Assembly: GCA_002404865.1 (NCBI GenBank)
Contig: DHKP01000001.1
Span: forward strand, 1 to 12,305
Length of the DNA: 12,305 nucleotides
Source: Caryophanales bacterium UBA4691
GTDB taxonomy: Bacteria > Bacillota_I > Bacilli_A > RFN20 > CAG-826
Direction: 5' to 3'
Positions 6,687 through 12,305 of the stretch are shown in pieces. The translations under genes and the position numbers were made by a program. The first letter of the stretch is position 1, and each line of letters begins with the position of its first letter. The notes below the pieces were generated by a model. It was not told the DNA's origin. It did not search any database and worked only from the letters and a program-made list of their open reading frames with translations.

Positions 6687-7255
6687 TTGAAAGAAACTCC
6701 GACTATTAAGACAAGTCGCTTGCTACTTCGGCAGTTTTCTTTGTTTGATACTCCTAGAGTACACGAGTGGTGTTCATCGATTCCTACTACCAAATACTTA
6801 TTTTCGTACCCGCATCGCGATAAAAACGTAACCGCGCGTTTATTAAAAGGCTGGATTCGAAAGAAGAGAGATTATAGTTGGTTCATTGAATGCAATCATG
6901 AGGCAATCCGCGAGATTCAAGTTATCATAGATTGGATAACCACGGCTTTGAAATCGGCTATATTTTTAATGAGGATTTTTGGCGGAAGGGATTTATGAAA
7001 GAAGCCTTAACCGCTATTCTTTGCTATTTATTTTCTCATTCCATTTATCAATACGCTTTGCCGATTACCGATATTTATAATCTTCCTTCTCGCGCTTTGT
7101 TAGAGTCACTTTCTTTCTTTTTGCTCCTAATAGAATGCAATAAAGAATATTATGACCCAAAAAGGGATATCGATTTTGGTTACGACATATCGCTTAAATC
7201 GCAAAGATTTCGCATATGGATAATGAGAGCGAATTTTACTTATTTCCCATATTGA
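6687..7255 (+). pseudogene. GNAT-family N-acetyltransferase, frameshifted remnant
   Basis: GNAT enzymes transfer acetyl from acetyl-CoA to an amine. The first frame (TTG at 6687) starts with the typical IKTSRLLLRQFSLFDTPRV and runs to AIREIQVIIDW, where the family expects a GEI strand. Homology then continues in the next frame with HGFEIGYIFNEDFWRKGFMKEAL, the usual GY-x-x-x-x-xFW-KG-x-x-EA helix of the acetyl-CoA site. The join needs a one-base shift near 6927-6936. Further decay is visible: the Gly before EI is Arg, and the later LESLSFF lacks the usual GF. There is no well-spaced SD (AAGGA ends only 2 nt before TTG). Several lesions make a sequencing error alone less likely. The final stop overlaps the tRNA promoter. 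Confidence 0.75.
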
Positions 7256-7280
7256 GAAGAAGAAGACACCTCGCTATAAT
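7252..7280 (+). promoter_or_regulatory. Promoter of the tRNA-Ala/tRNA-Met unit
   Basis: TTGAGA (7252-7257), a 17-nt spacer and a perfect TATAAT (7275-7280) make a strong vegetative promoter 28 bases upstream of the tRNA. The -35 overlaps the TGA that ends the acetyltransferase remnant (7253-7255). The box lies within CTCGCTATAATA, a 12-mer repeated exactly before the second tRNA pair. Confidence 0.85.
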
Positions 7281-7308
7281 AATCGAGCCGCGGAAGCGGA
7301 GACAAGTT

Positions 7309-7384
7309 GGGGCATTAGCTCAGCTGGGAGAGCGCGTGCTTTGCAAGCATGAGGTCGTCGGTTCGATCCCGATATGCTCCACCA
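7309..7384 (+). tRNA. tRNA-Ala (anticodon UGC)
   Basis: The cloverleaf is complete: acceptor GGGGCAT/ATGCTCC with one G-T pair; D-stem GCTC/GAGC; anticodon stem CGTGC/GCATG with loop TTTGCAA, giving anticodon TGC; T-arm GTCGG-TTCGATC-CCGAT; discriminator A and an encoded CCA. The third acceptor pair is G3-T70, the known alanine identity element. Confidence 0.97.
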
Positions 7385-7395
7385 GTCTTGTGTTT

Positions 7396-7472
7396 GGCTC
7401 AGTAGCCCAGTTGGTTAGAGCAACCGGCTCATACCCGGTATGTCGGCGGTTCGAGTCCGCCTTGAGCCACCA
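7396..7472 (+). tRNA. tRNA-Met (anticodon CAU), elongator type
   Basis: Acceptor GGCTCAG/TTGAGCC, anticodon stem ACCGG/CCGGT with CAT, a TTCGAGT T-loop and an encoded CCA. The first pair is G-C, not the C-A mismatch of bacterial initiator tRNA, and the anticodon stem lacks the three G-C pairs of an initiator, so it is elongator Met. A lysidine-modified tRNA-Ile is the alternative for a CAU tRNA; the TCATACCCGG stretch looks more like Met. The D-stem (GCCC/GAGC) carries one C-A mismatch. It lies 11 nt after tRNA-Ala on the same transcript. Confidence 0.9.
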
Positions 7473-7481
7473 TTTGATTCG

Positions 7482-7515
7482 AAACCTCGATATTATCGGG
7501 GTTTATTTTTATTAT
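7482..7515 (+). terminator. Terminator of the tRNA-Ala/tRNA-Met unit
   Basis: AAACCTCGAT (7482-7491) pairs with ATCGGGGTTT (7495-7504) over 10 bp, with one G-T pair and a 3-nt loop. A T-rich tail follows (ATTTTTATTATT). It sits 10 nt after the tRNA-Met CCA. Confidence 0.9.
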
Positions 7516-7529
7516 TAAATCGTAAATAT

Positions 7530-7538
7530 TGATATAAT
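7530..7538 (+). promoter_or_regulatory. Extended -10 promoter of the PHP phosphatase gene
   Basis: TGA followed by a perfect TATAAT (7533-7538) gives an extended -10 box. No convincing -35 is seen 16-18 nt upstream, where the tail of the tRNA terminator lies. The start would be near 7545, leaving a leader of about 35 nt with AGGAG at 7569-7573, 6 nt before ATG 7580. Confidence 0.6.
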
Positions 7539-7579
7539 GATTTTCTCAAAAATGAGGTTTCTAGGACTAGGAGACAAAC

Positions 7580-8407
7580 ATGGGCAATAAACCATTTAAA
7601 GTGAATTACCATTCTCATACTAAACGTTGTGGGCACGCAATGGGCGAGGATGAAGAATTTGTTTTATCGGCAATTGATAATGGCTATAGAATCTATGGCT
7701 TCAGCGACCACGTTATGCTTCCCAACCGCACGCAACAAGGAATGAGAGGGTCCTATGAAGATGATGCGAAAAACTATTTCCTAAGCATTCGCTCTTTAGA
7801 AAAGAAATACGCAAGCAAAATCGAAATCCATCTCGCTTTTGAAGCTGAATGGTATTACGAAGAATATGCTTCTTATTATGATGGCTTATTAAAAAACCAC
7901 ATTCTCGATTATATGATCCTAGGACAGCATTGCTATCTTGACCATGCACGCGATAAGTTTGTTTTTTATAGCGAAATCTATGATAAAAAAGAAGCCACGA
8001 AACGATATCTCGCTGATTTAATTGCGGGTATGAAATCGCATAATTTTATTTATGTCGCTCATCCTGATCTCTATTTGAATTGGTACAAAAAATGGGATGA
8101 TTTCGCTCAAAAAGTCGCTATAAATATCATCAAAGCGGCTAAAGAAGAAAACGTGATTTTAGAAATCAACATGGGGCCGTCTAGATGGGGCGAGAAAAAG
8201 GCAAGCCAATATGGCTTTGAAGTCGCTTATCCAAATGAAGAATTTTGGCATCTAGTGAGAAGAGGTGGAGTGAATACAATTGTGGGCGTTGATAATCATT
8301 ACCCTCGCGAATTAAAGGATTCTCCTTACGATTGGGTGAGAGCTTTTGTTTCTCGTCACGACCTTAACCCGCTTAATCATTTAGAATTACCGTTTACGAA
8401 AAAATAA
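7580..8407 (+). CDS. PHP-domain phosphoesterase, histidinol-phosphatase (HisJ/HisK) family
   Basis: This family includes the Bacillus-type histidinol-phosphatase, which hydrolyses L-histidinol phosphate in histidine synthesis using a trinuclear metal site. Seen: 275 aa, normal length, with the PHP metal ligands in order: NYHSHT (His11, His13) and CGHA (His19), GFSDH (Asp43, His44), the FEAE block (Glu88), LGQH (His117), AHPDL (His161), and GVDNH (Asp238, His240). All ligands are present, so it should be an active phosphoesterase. No other his gene is in the window, and the gene stands alone between a tRNA unit and a permease. The true substrate could therefore be another phosphate ester. It starts at ATG 7580 with AGGAG six nt upstream. 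I see no clear terminator after it. Confidence 0.85.
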   Translation: MGNKPFKVNYHSHTKRCGHAMGEDEEFVLSAIDNGYRIYGFSDHVMLPNRTQQGMRGSYEDDAKNYFLSIRSLEKKYASKIEIHLAFEAEWYYEEYASYYDGLLKNHILDYMILGQHCYLDHARDKFVFYSEIYDKKEATKRYLADLIAGMKSHNFIYVAHPDLYLNWYKKWDDFAQKVAINIIKAAKEENVILEINMGPSRWGEKKASQYGFEVAYPNEEFWHLVRRGGVNTIVGVDNHYPRELKDSPYDWVRAFVSRHDLNPLNHLELPFTKK

Positions 8408-8559
8408 TTATTCGCCATTCACGCCTGTTTCATTTAATTTCTGTTTTTCTTTCAATTTTAGAAGCGCCCTTTTAAGTGCCCTATCTAGCTAAAACATGGA
8501 AATTAAGTGGTGGGTATTTAGCGATGATCATTTGCCAAAACGACGATTTTCCTTTACCT

Positions 8560-8600
8560 TGCCGCATCACGAATAAGATTAGCGACTATAATATGCGGCA
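8560..8600 (+). promoter_or_regulatory. -10 box of the MFS gene inside an 8-bp inverted repeat; apparent leaderless start
   Basis: TATAAT (8587-8592) ends 7 nt before ATG 8600, so transcription would begin at or next to the A of ATG. No SD precedes the start. TGCCGCAT (8560-8567) and ATGCGGCA (8593-8600) form a perfect inverted repeat around the -10, and the right arm ends on the first base of the start codon. The -35 at 17-18 nt spacing is poor, as expected of a regulated promoter. The remaining spacer, 8408-8559, holds nothing I can identify. Confidence 0.5.
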
Positions 8601-9862
8601 TGGATCGAGAAAAGAAAATTGATAAGCATTGCGATAGAGCACTTGCTCTTATTGTATTAATGGCGTTTGTAAGCTGCTTTAGTGATGTGACTCATGAAGG
8701 CGCTAGCAGTATGAATGGCGCTTTTATATCTTTTTTAGGCGCAGATACGATGGTGGTATCTATTGTCGGTGGAGCTGCCGCACTATTAGGATATGGATTA
8801 CGTTTTCTAACGGGTTGGATTACCGATAAAACCAAGGCCTATTGGCCAATTACTATCTTTGGCTATTTATTGGATTTATCGAGCGTTCCCTTATTAGCTT
8901 TAGTGCCTAATCGTCGTTGGGGCTTGGCCGTTGCCTTGATTTTATTTGAGCGTGTCGCAAAAGCTATCAAAAAGCCAGCCCGCGACACGATTACTTCTTT
9001 TGCCGCTTATTCCCGTGGGGTTGGCAAAACCTTTGCTTTTAACGAAATACTTGATCAAATTGGTGCATGTGTTGGTCCACTTATTTTGACCATGGTTTAC
9101 ACATGGAAAAGCAATTTGGACGAATACGATAAATATGTCTACGGCTTTGCTTTTTTAGCGATTCCAGCCGTGATTTGTTTCTTTTTAGTGATACTCGCGC
9201 GTTTTCTTTTTCCCCATCCTGAAAAACTTGAAAAAGAAAAAACAAGCGATTCGACCTCTTTTTTGACTAGAAGATCATATATATTATTTCTTGTTGGGAC
9301 TTCCATGCTCGCTTTAGGATTCGAAGATTCCTACACCTTAATAAGCAAGCACATGGTGTATTTGTCTAGCGAAGGGCTTATTAGTCTAACTCTTGATCAG
9401 CTTCCTCTTTTATACAGTTACACTATGCTCATTGATGCGGTTTCTGCGGCGATATTTGGGTTTTTGTATGATAGAATTGGTTTTAAAACCATTGTTGTTT
9501 CTAGCCTTTTAGCGGCATTTTATTGCTTCTTTGTCTTCTTAATCCCTTCCACTTGGGCAATTTTTGTTGGGTTAGCCCTTTGGGGGATGGAAATCGGCGC
9601 AAAAGAGACTTCCATTAAAAGTGTTGCGGTTTCATTGTCGCCAAAAGGAGGTAGAGCTAAGTCATTTGGAATGTATGAAATGATCTATGGTATTTTTGCG
9701 TTCCTTGGTTCGTTCTTGTATGGGGTACTATATGATATGAGCAAACTTGCCATGTGCATTGTAAGTGCTATCTTCGTTGTAATTGCCGCGATTATATATG
9801 CCTATTGTGGCCTATGTTTCAAAAAAGAGAAAGCTATAAGCGAAAATATCGTAATTAAATAA
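8600..9862 (+). CDS. Major facilitator superfamily permease, 12 membrane helices
   Basis: This is a secondary transporter in the cytoplasmic membrane; the substrate cannot be told from sequence. Seen: 420 aa, about twelve hydrophobic helices in two halves separated by a charged cytoplasmic loop (about 203-225, HPEKLEKEKTSD). MFS motif A appears between helices 2 and 3 as GWITDKTKAY (72-81), and its C-terminal copy is GFLYDRIG (287-294). A conserved-looking ERVAKAIKKPARDT (117-130) and FNEILDQIGACVGP (147-160) resemble the helix 4-5 region of drug/metabolite MFS subfamilies. The start is ATG 8600: the frame is closed upstream by TGA at 8525-8527 and there is no other ATG. No SD is present, so it is probably read as a leaderless message. 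No neighbour gives a clue to substrate. Confidence 0.88.
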   Translation: MDREKKIDKHCDRALALIVLMAFVSCFSDVTHEGASSMNGAFISFLGADTMVVSIVGGAAALLGYGLRFLTGWITDKTKAYWPITIFGYLLDLSSVPLLALVPNRRWGLAVALILFERVAKAIKKPARDTITSFAAYSRGVGKTFAFNEILDQIGACVGPLILTMVYTWKSNLDEYDKYVYGFAFLAIPAVICFFLVILARFLFPHPEKLEKEKTSDSTSFLTRRSYILFLVGTSMLALGFEDSYTLISKHMVYLSSEGLISLTLDQLPLLYSYTMLIDAVSAAIFGFLYDRIGFKTIVVSSLLAAFYCFFVFLIPSTWAIFVGLALWGMEIGAKETSIKSVAVSLSPKGGRAKSFGMYEMIYGIFAFLGSFLYGVLYDMSKLAMCIVSAIFVVIAAIIYAYCGLCFKKEKAISENIVIK

Positions 9863-9871
9863 CGCTTCTAC

Positions 9872-9900
9872 TTTTTCTTGTGTTTATGACTCGCTATAAT
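9872..9900 (+). promoter_or_regulatory. Promoter of the tRNA-Ile/tRNA-Ser unit
   Basis: A perfect TATAAT (9895-9900) lies 15 bases before the tRNA. It is embedded in the same CTCGCTATAATA 12-mer (9890-9901) seen before tRNA-Ala. The -35 is weak (TTTTTC, 9872-9877, 17-nt spacing) and begins 9 bases after the MFS stop. Confidence 0.7.
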
Positions 9901-9915
9901 AGCAAGGCGCTTCAT

Positions 9916-9991
9916 GGACCATTAGCGCAGCGGTCAGAGCACACCCCTTATAAGGGTGGGGTCGATGGTTCAAACCCATCATGGTCCACCA
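9916..9991 (+). tRNA. tRNA-Ile (anticodon UAU), decodes AUA
   Basis: Acceptor GGACCAT/ATGGTCC is fully paired. The anticodon stem CACCC/GGGTG encloses loop CTTATAA, so positions 34-36 read TAT. The T-arm is GATGG-TTCAAAC-CCATC, with discriminator A and an encoded CCA. The D-stem (GCGC/GAGC) has one G-A mismatch. A genomic UAU anticodon reads AUA directly; most bacteria instead use a CAU tRNA modified to lysidine by TilS. AUA is really used in this region, for example as residues 9 and 12 of EzrA. Confidence 0.94.
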
Positions 9992-9999
9992 ATACGCAC

Positions 10000-10090
10000 G
10001 GAGAAATACCCAAGTGGCTGAAGGGACTGGTCTTGAAAACCGGCAGTGGGGTCACACCCAGCTGGGGTTCGAATCCCCATTTCTCCGCCA
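10000..10090 (+). tRNA. tRNA-Ser (anticodon UGA)
   Basis: This class II tRNA of 91 nt has acceptor GGAGAAA/TTTCTCC, anticodon stem CTGGT/ACCGG with loop CTTGAAA (TGA), a long variable arm as usual for serine, T-loop TTCGAAT, discriminator G and an encoded CCA. It follows tRNA-Ile after 8 nt and shares its transcript. Confidence 0.96.
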
Positions 10091-10100
10091 GTTTTAATGT

Positions 10101-10157
10101 AATATCCCCCGAAATTTTGCCCAAATTGGGTAAGACAAAAGGAGGATATTTTGTTTT
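10101..10157 (+). terminator. Terminator of the tRNA-Ile/tRNA-Ser unit, long nested hairpin
   Basis: AATATCCCCC (10101-10110) pairs with GGAGGATATT (10141-10150) with one C-A mismatch. Inside it, TTTTG can pair with CAAAA and CCCA with TGGG, building one long interrupted stem. TTTTGTTTT (10149-10157) follows. The AGGAGG inside the 3' arm resembles an SD, but only a 15-codon frame follows, so I treat it as stem sequence. Confidence 0.75.
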
Positions 10158-10215
10158 AATCATGATTCAAATCAAAAGTAATTATTCGCTAAACCGCAAT
10201 CTTGAATGATGGATT

Positions 10216-11103
10216 CTATTTACTAATGCAATATGATAGGACATTAGGCAAAGAAGCGATAATATCATCCGCGATTATGGAATATTCACTTTCCTTTTGG
10301 AGCAAATAATCTGCGCTTTTTCCTAACAAATAAGAACAAAAGGCCGCCTTTTTTGGCGTTGATGCCACGATATTTTGGGCAAAGATGCCGCATAATATTC
10401 CGCTTAATAAATCGCCTGATCCTGCTTTGGATAGGCCGGTATTTCCAAAGGAAGAAGAATAAACTTCTTCATTATTAGCAATGTAAGTTGTGTGCCCTTT
10501 TAGCAAGACGGTGATTTTTTTATTCGCCACATAGGGTAGAAGTGTCTTTAAGGGTTGTTTTTCGATTTCATTTCGCTCGATATGCGTTAAGCGAGAAAAT
10601 TCTCCCGTGTGGGGAGTCAAAATCAGATTACAAGTCGGGTTCGCTAATTTTATGGGATCAATATCTGCTAAAGCGGTTAGCCCACCTGCGTCGACAATTA
10701 GTGAGCCACGATAATTGATAAGCAAATATTCTAGAATCTTTTTGCACTCTTTAAAACCGGTTACGCCCATTCCGATAGCGATAGAAGTGGATTCTTTTAT
10801 AATCCTATTGAGAATCTCTTCATCGTAAGCGATATTGCCATCTTTTGTAGGAAAGGAATGGACGATGACTTGTGGGTCTCTACCAATATAAATTTCATAA
10901 AGAGGGCTAGGCACATAAAGAGAAGCAAATCCTACTCCCATCCTAAGTGCAGCCAAAGACGCTAACGATAATAGAGGTGCTCCTCCATAATCCAAAGATC
11001 CTCCAATAATGGTTGCCCTTCCATAATCAAATTTAGATGTGTTTTCGTTTCGTTTTGGAAGAAAGGAAGAGAACATAGAATCGGAAACTTTCGTGACGTT
11101 CAT
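10216..11103 (-). CDS. nnrD: ADP-dependent NAD(P)H-hydrate dehydratase
   Basis: This repair enzyme dehydrates the S form of damaged NADHX/NADPHX back to NADH/NADPH using ADP. Seen: 295 aa, ribokinase-like fold: KFDYGRATIIGGSLDYGGAP (24-43), the Gly-rich block GMGVTG (111-116), TPHTGEF (163-169), LKGHTT (201-206), and GNTGLSKAGSGD (220-231) with catalytic Asp231 in GSGD. There is no N-terminal epimerase (YjeF_N) domain, so this is the stand-alone form usual in Bacilli, and NnrE would be encoded elsewhere. ATG 11103 is chosen because TAA lies in frame only four codons upstream. No SD precedes it, while a -10-like TAAAAT ends 6 nt before, so the message may be leaderless. It is separated from pckA by a terminator and stands alone. 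Confidence 0.92.
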   Translation of the reverse strand: MNVTKVSDSMFSSFLPKRNENTSKFDYGRATIIGGSLDYGGAPLLSLASLAALRMGVGFASLYVPSPLYEIYIGRDPQVIVHSFPTKDGNIAYDEEILNRIIKESTSIAIGMGVTGFKECKKILEYLLINYRGSLIVDAGGLTALADIDPIKLANPTCNLILTPHTGEFSRLTHIERNEIEKQPLKTLLPYVANKKITVLLKGHTTYIANNEEVYSSSFGNTGLSKAGSGDLLSGILCGIFAQNIVASTPKKAAFCSYLLGKSADYLLQKESEYSIIADDIIASLPNVLSYCISK

Positions 11104-11109
11104 GGATTT

Positions 11110-11115
11110 ATTTTA
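11110..11115 (-). promoter_or_regulatory. -10 box close to the nnrD start
   Basis: On the minus strand TAAAAT (11115-11110) ends 6 nt before ATG 11103, placing the transcript start at about the first base of the gene. An overlapping alternative is TGC-TTTAAA (extended -10, 11120-11112). No good -35 is seen at the usual spacing. The nearest SD-like AGGATG is too far upstream (about 18 nt) to serve this ATG. Confidence 0.4.
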
Positions 11116-11229
11116 AAGCATCCTAGCTTTTAGAGATAGAAACAAACATTTTTTCACTCTAGAAAAGAAACGCGCAAGGATTATGTGTCGAAGGAATTAG
11201 GAATGGAACAAAGGAAAAAGATGGTTTAT

Positions 11230-11268
11230 GTTCGCCAAACGAACTGTTGGCGATTTAGCATCGCCAAC
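11230..11268. repeat. Overlapping inverted repeats, three TCGCCAA/TTGGCGA copies
   Basis: TCGCCAA (11232-11238), TTGGCGA (11247-11253) and TCGCCAA (11261-11267) alternate, so the middle copy can pair with either side. The right-hand hairpin is perfect over 9 bp: GTTGGCGAT (11246-11254) / ATCGCCAAC (11260-11268) with loop TTAGC. GTTCG/CGAAC (11230-11244) adds a third hairpin. It lies between the pckA terminator and nnrD. No T-run of note follows on either strand. The remainder of 11116-11229 shows nothing recognisable. Confidence 0.55.
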
Positions 11269-11274
11269 GATTTT

Positions 11275-11301
11275 AAAGAAAAACCCCTCTCATAAGAGGG
11301 G
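11275..11301 (-). terminator. Intrinsic terminator of pckA
   Basis: CCCCTCT (11284-11290) and AGAGGGG (11295-11301) form a perfect 7-bp stem with loop CATA. On the minus strand it is followed by TTTTTCTTT. It lies 20 bases after the pckA stop. Confidence 0.9.
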
Positions 11302-11321
11302 CACAAGAACGTAATATTCTT

Positions 11322-12305
11322 TTATTTGAGCTTTGGTCCAGCGTTAACAAGAGCTTTTCCAGCTTCGTTAGCTTCGTATTTGACGAAGTTCTTTTGGAAG
11401 CGAGAAGCAAGGTCGATGGCCTTTTCTTCCCAAGTGTGAGGATCAGCGTAGGTATCGCGGGGATCGAGAATTGAAGAATCAACGCCTGGAAGAGCGGTTG
11501 GTACTTCAAAATCAAAATATGGAATTTTCTTTGTTGGGGCCTTCAAGATCGCTCCGCTTAGAATCGCATCGATGATGCCACGTGTGTCTTTGATGGAAAT
11601 GCGTTTCCCTGAGCCATTCCATCCCGTATTGACTAGATATGCTTTCGCGCCACTCTTTTGCATTTTCTTCACGAGTTCTTTAGCGTATTTGGTTGGATGG
11701 AGTTCAAGGAAGGCTTGGCCAAAGCAAGCAGAGAATGTTGGGGTAGGAGTGGTTATGCCTCTTTCGGTTCCCGCTAATTTAGCGGTGAAGCCAGAAAGGA
11801 AATAGTATTGGGTTTGTTCTGGAGTGAGAATCGAAACCGGTGGGAGAACGCCAAATGCATCTGCGCTAAGGAAGATGACATTCTTGGCGGCCGGCCCATG
11901 ACTAATTGGCTTAACAATGTTCTTAATGTGGTAAATCGGATAAGAGACCCGAGTATTTTCCGTGACCGATTTATCCGCAAAATCGATTTTCCCGTCTGCA
12001 CTAACAGTGACGTTTTCTAGCAAAGCATCGCGTTTAATCGCGTTATAGATGTCTGGCTCGCTATCTTTGTCGAGATTGATGACTTTCGCATAGCATCCAC
12101 CTTCAAAATTGAAGACACCATTATCGTCCCATCCATGTTCATCATCGCCGATGAGAAGACGCTTTGGATCGGTGGAAAGAGTAGTTTTTCCCGTTCCGGA
12201 TAAGCCAAAGAAAATCGCGGTATTTTCGCCATTTAAATCCGTATTCGCGGAACAATGCATGGATGCCATTCCTTTAAGAGGGAGATAGTAGTTCATCATG
12301 GAGAA
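11322..12305 (-). CDS. pckA: Phosphoenolpyruvate carboxykinase (ATP), C-terminal part
   Basis: PckA interconverts oxaloacetate plus ATP with PEP, CO2 and ADP, serving gluconeogenesis or, in some anaerobes, CO2 fixation toward succinate. About 327 codons of a usual 520-540 are present. The gene is cut by the window edge: the frame is open to the last base, and the two codons before the first internal Met pair encode Phe-Ser, matching the family's FS-x-MNY-LPL. Seen, numbered from the Met at 12299: P-loop GLSGTGKTTL (32-41); the metal-binding GDDEHGW (51-57); FEGGCYAK (65-72); and TENTR (113-117). The C-terminus NEAGKALVNAGPK is complete. Catalytic motifs look intact. The true start and promoter are outside the window, and a strong terminator follows. 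Confidence 0.97.
   Translation of the reverse strand, partial: FSMMNYYLPLKGMASMHCSANTDLNGENTAIFFGLSGTGKTTLSTDPKRLLIGDDEHGWDDNGVFNFEGGCYAKVINLDKDSEPDIYNAIKRDALLENVTVSADGKIDFADKSVTENTRVSYPIYHIKNIVKPISHGPAAKNVIFLSADAFGVLPPVSILTPEQTQYYFLSGFTAKLAGTERGITTPTPTFSACFGQAFLELHPTKYAKELVKKMQKSGAKAYLVNTGWNGSGKRISIKDTRGIIDAILSGAILKAPTKKIPYFDFEVPTALPGVDSSILDPRDTYADPHTWEEKAIDLASRFQKNFVKYEANEAGKALVNAGPKLK

Noticed and set aside
7400..7420. D-stem mismatch (C-A) in tRNA-Met, taken as sign of a pseudo-tRNA
   Set aside because: All other arms, the invariant bases and CCA are intact, and it shares a strong promoter and terminator with tRNA-Ala, so it is most likely functional.
7216..7518. Open frame across tRNA-Ala and tRNA-Met
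   Set aside because: It consists of tRNA sequence translated by chance.
8524..8620. Short 32-codon frame (ATG 8524) overlapping the MFS start, possible leader peptide
   Set aside because: There is no clear SD, it would lie upstream of the likely transcript start, and nothing regulatory (such as repeated codons) is visible in it.
9880..10209. Open frame across the tRNA-Ile/tRNA-Ser region
   Set aside because: Most of it is tRNA sequence read as protein; it has no SD and no plausible product. The opposite-strand frame at 9948-10163 is likewise a tRNA artefact.
10162..10209. AGGAGG followed by a 15-codon frame after tRNA-Ser
   Set aside because: The SD-like bases form the 3' arm of a terminator stem, and spacing to the ATG is about 16 nt, too long.
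1..12305. Search for CRISPR arrays, insertion sequences, prophage or toxin-antitoxin genes
   Set aside because: No regularly spaced repeats, transposase or integrase motifs, terminal repeats with target duplications, or small paired toxin-like genes were found.

Overview
The window is a gene-dense piece of a low-to-moderate-GC Bacillota chromosome, most likely class Bacilli or a lineage near the Mollicutes. The evidence is the ezrA-cysteine desulfurase-thiI block, the infC-rpmI-rplT operon, strong AGGAGG ribosome binding sites, short intrinsic terminators and Bacilli-type gene families. TGA is used as a stop and Trp is TGG in the clear genes, so the code is the standard bacterial one, not the Mycoplasma one. 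No phage, transposon, CRISPR array or island boundary is visible. This is ordinary core chromosome with some unusual details.

Layout. (1) Positions 58-4146 (+): a promoter with an extended -10 drives ezrA (cell division), a NifS/IscS-type cysteine desulfurase and thiI. Both junctions are ATGA stop/start overlaps, and the block ends in a terminator that overlaps the thiI stop. The desulfurase and ThiI form a sulfur relay for tRNA 4-thiouridine and possibly thiamine. (2) Positions 4212-5621 (-): infC-rpmI-rplT (IF3, L35, L20) converges on thiI. It has a structured leader and probably an AUC start codon for IF3. (3) Positions 5626-7255 (+): a promoter divergent from infC drives an alkyltransferase-like protein without the catalytic Cys, a hypothetical protein and a decayed, frameshifted GNAT acetyltransferase. 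(4) Positions 7252-7515 (+): promoter, tRNA-Ala(UGC), tRNA-Met(CAU), terminator. (5) Positions 7530-9862 (+): a PHP-family histidinol-phosphatase-like enzyme, then a 12-helix MFS permease whose message appears leaderless. (6) Positions 9872-10157 (+): promoter, tRNA-Ile(UAU), tRNA-Ser(UGA), terminator. (7) Positions 10216-12305 (-): NAD(P)H-hydrate dehydratase (nnrD), probably leaderless, and the C-terminal part of ATP-type PEP carboxykinase (pckA), which runs off the right edge.

Most notable points: a tRNA-Ile with a genomically encoded UAU anticodon, where most bacteria use lysidine-modified CAU; an apparent AUC start for infC behind a perfect AGGAGG; a possible pseudoknot or switch in the infC leader; two SD-less genes with a -10 box 6-7 nt before the start codon; and an MGMT-fold protein with PTHR in place of PCHR. 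I found no convincing undescribed multi-gene system.
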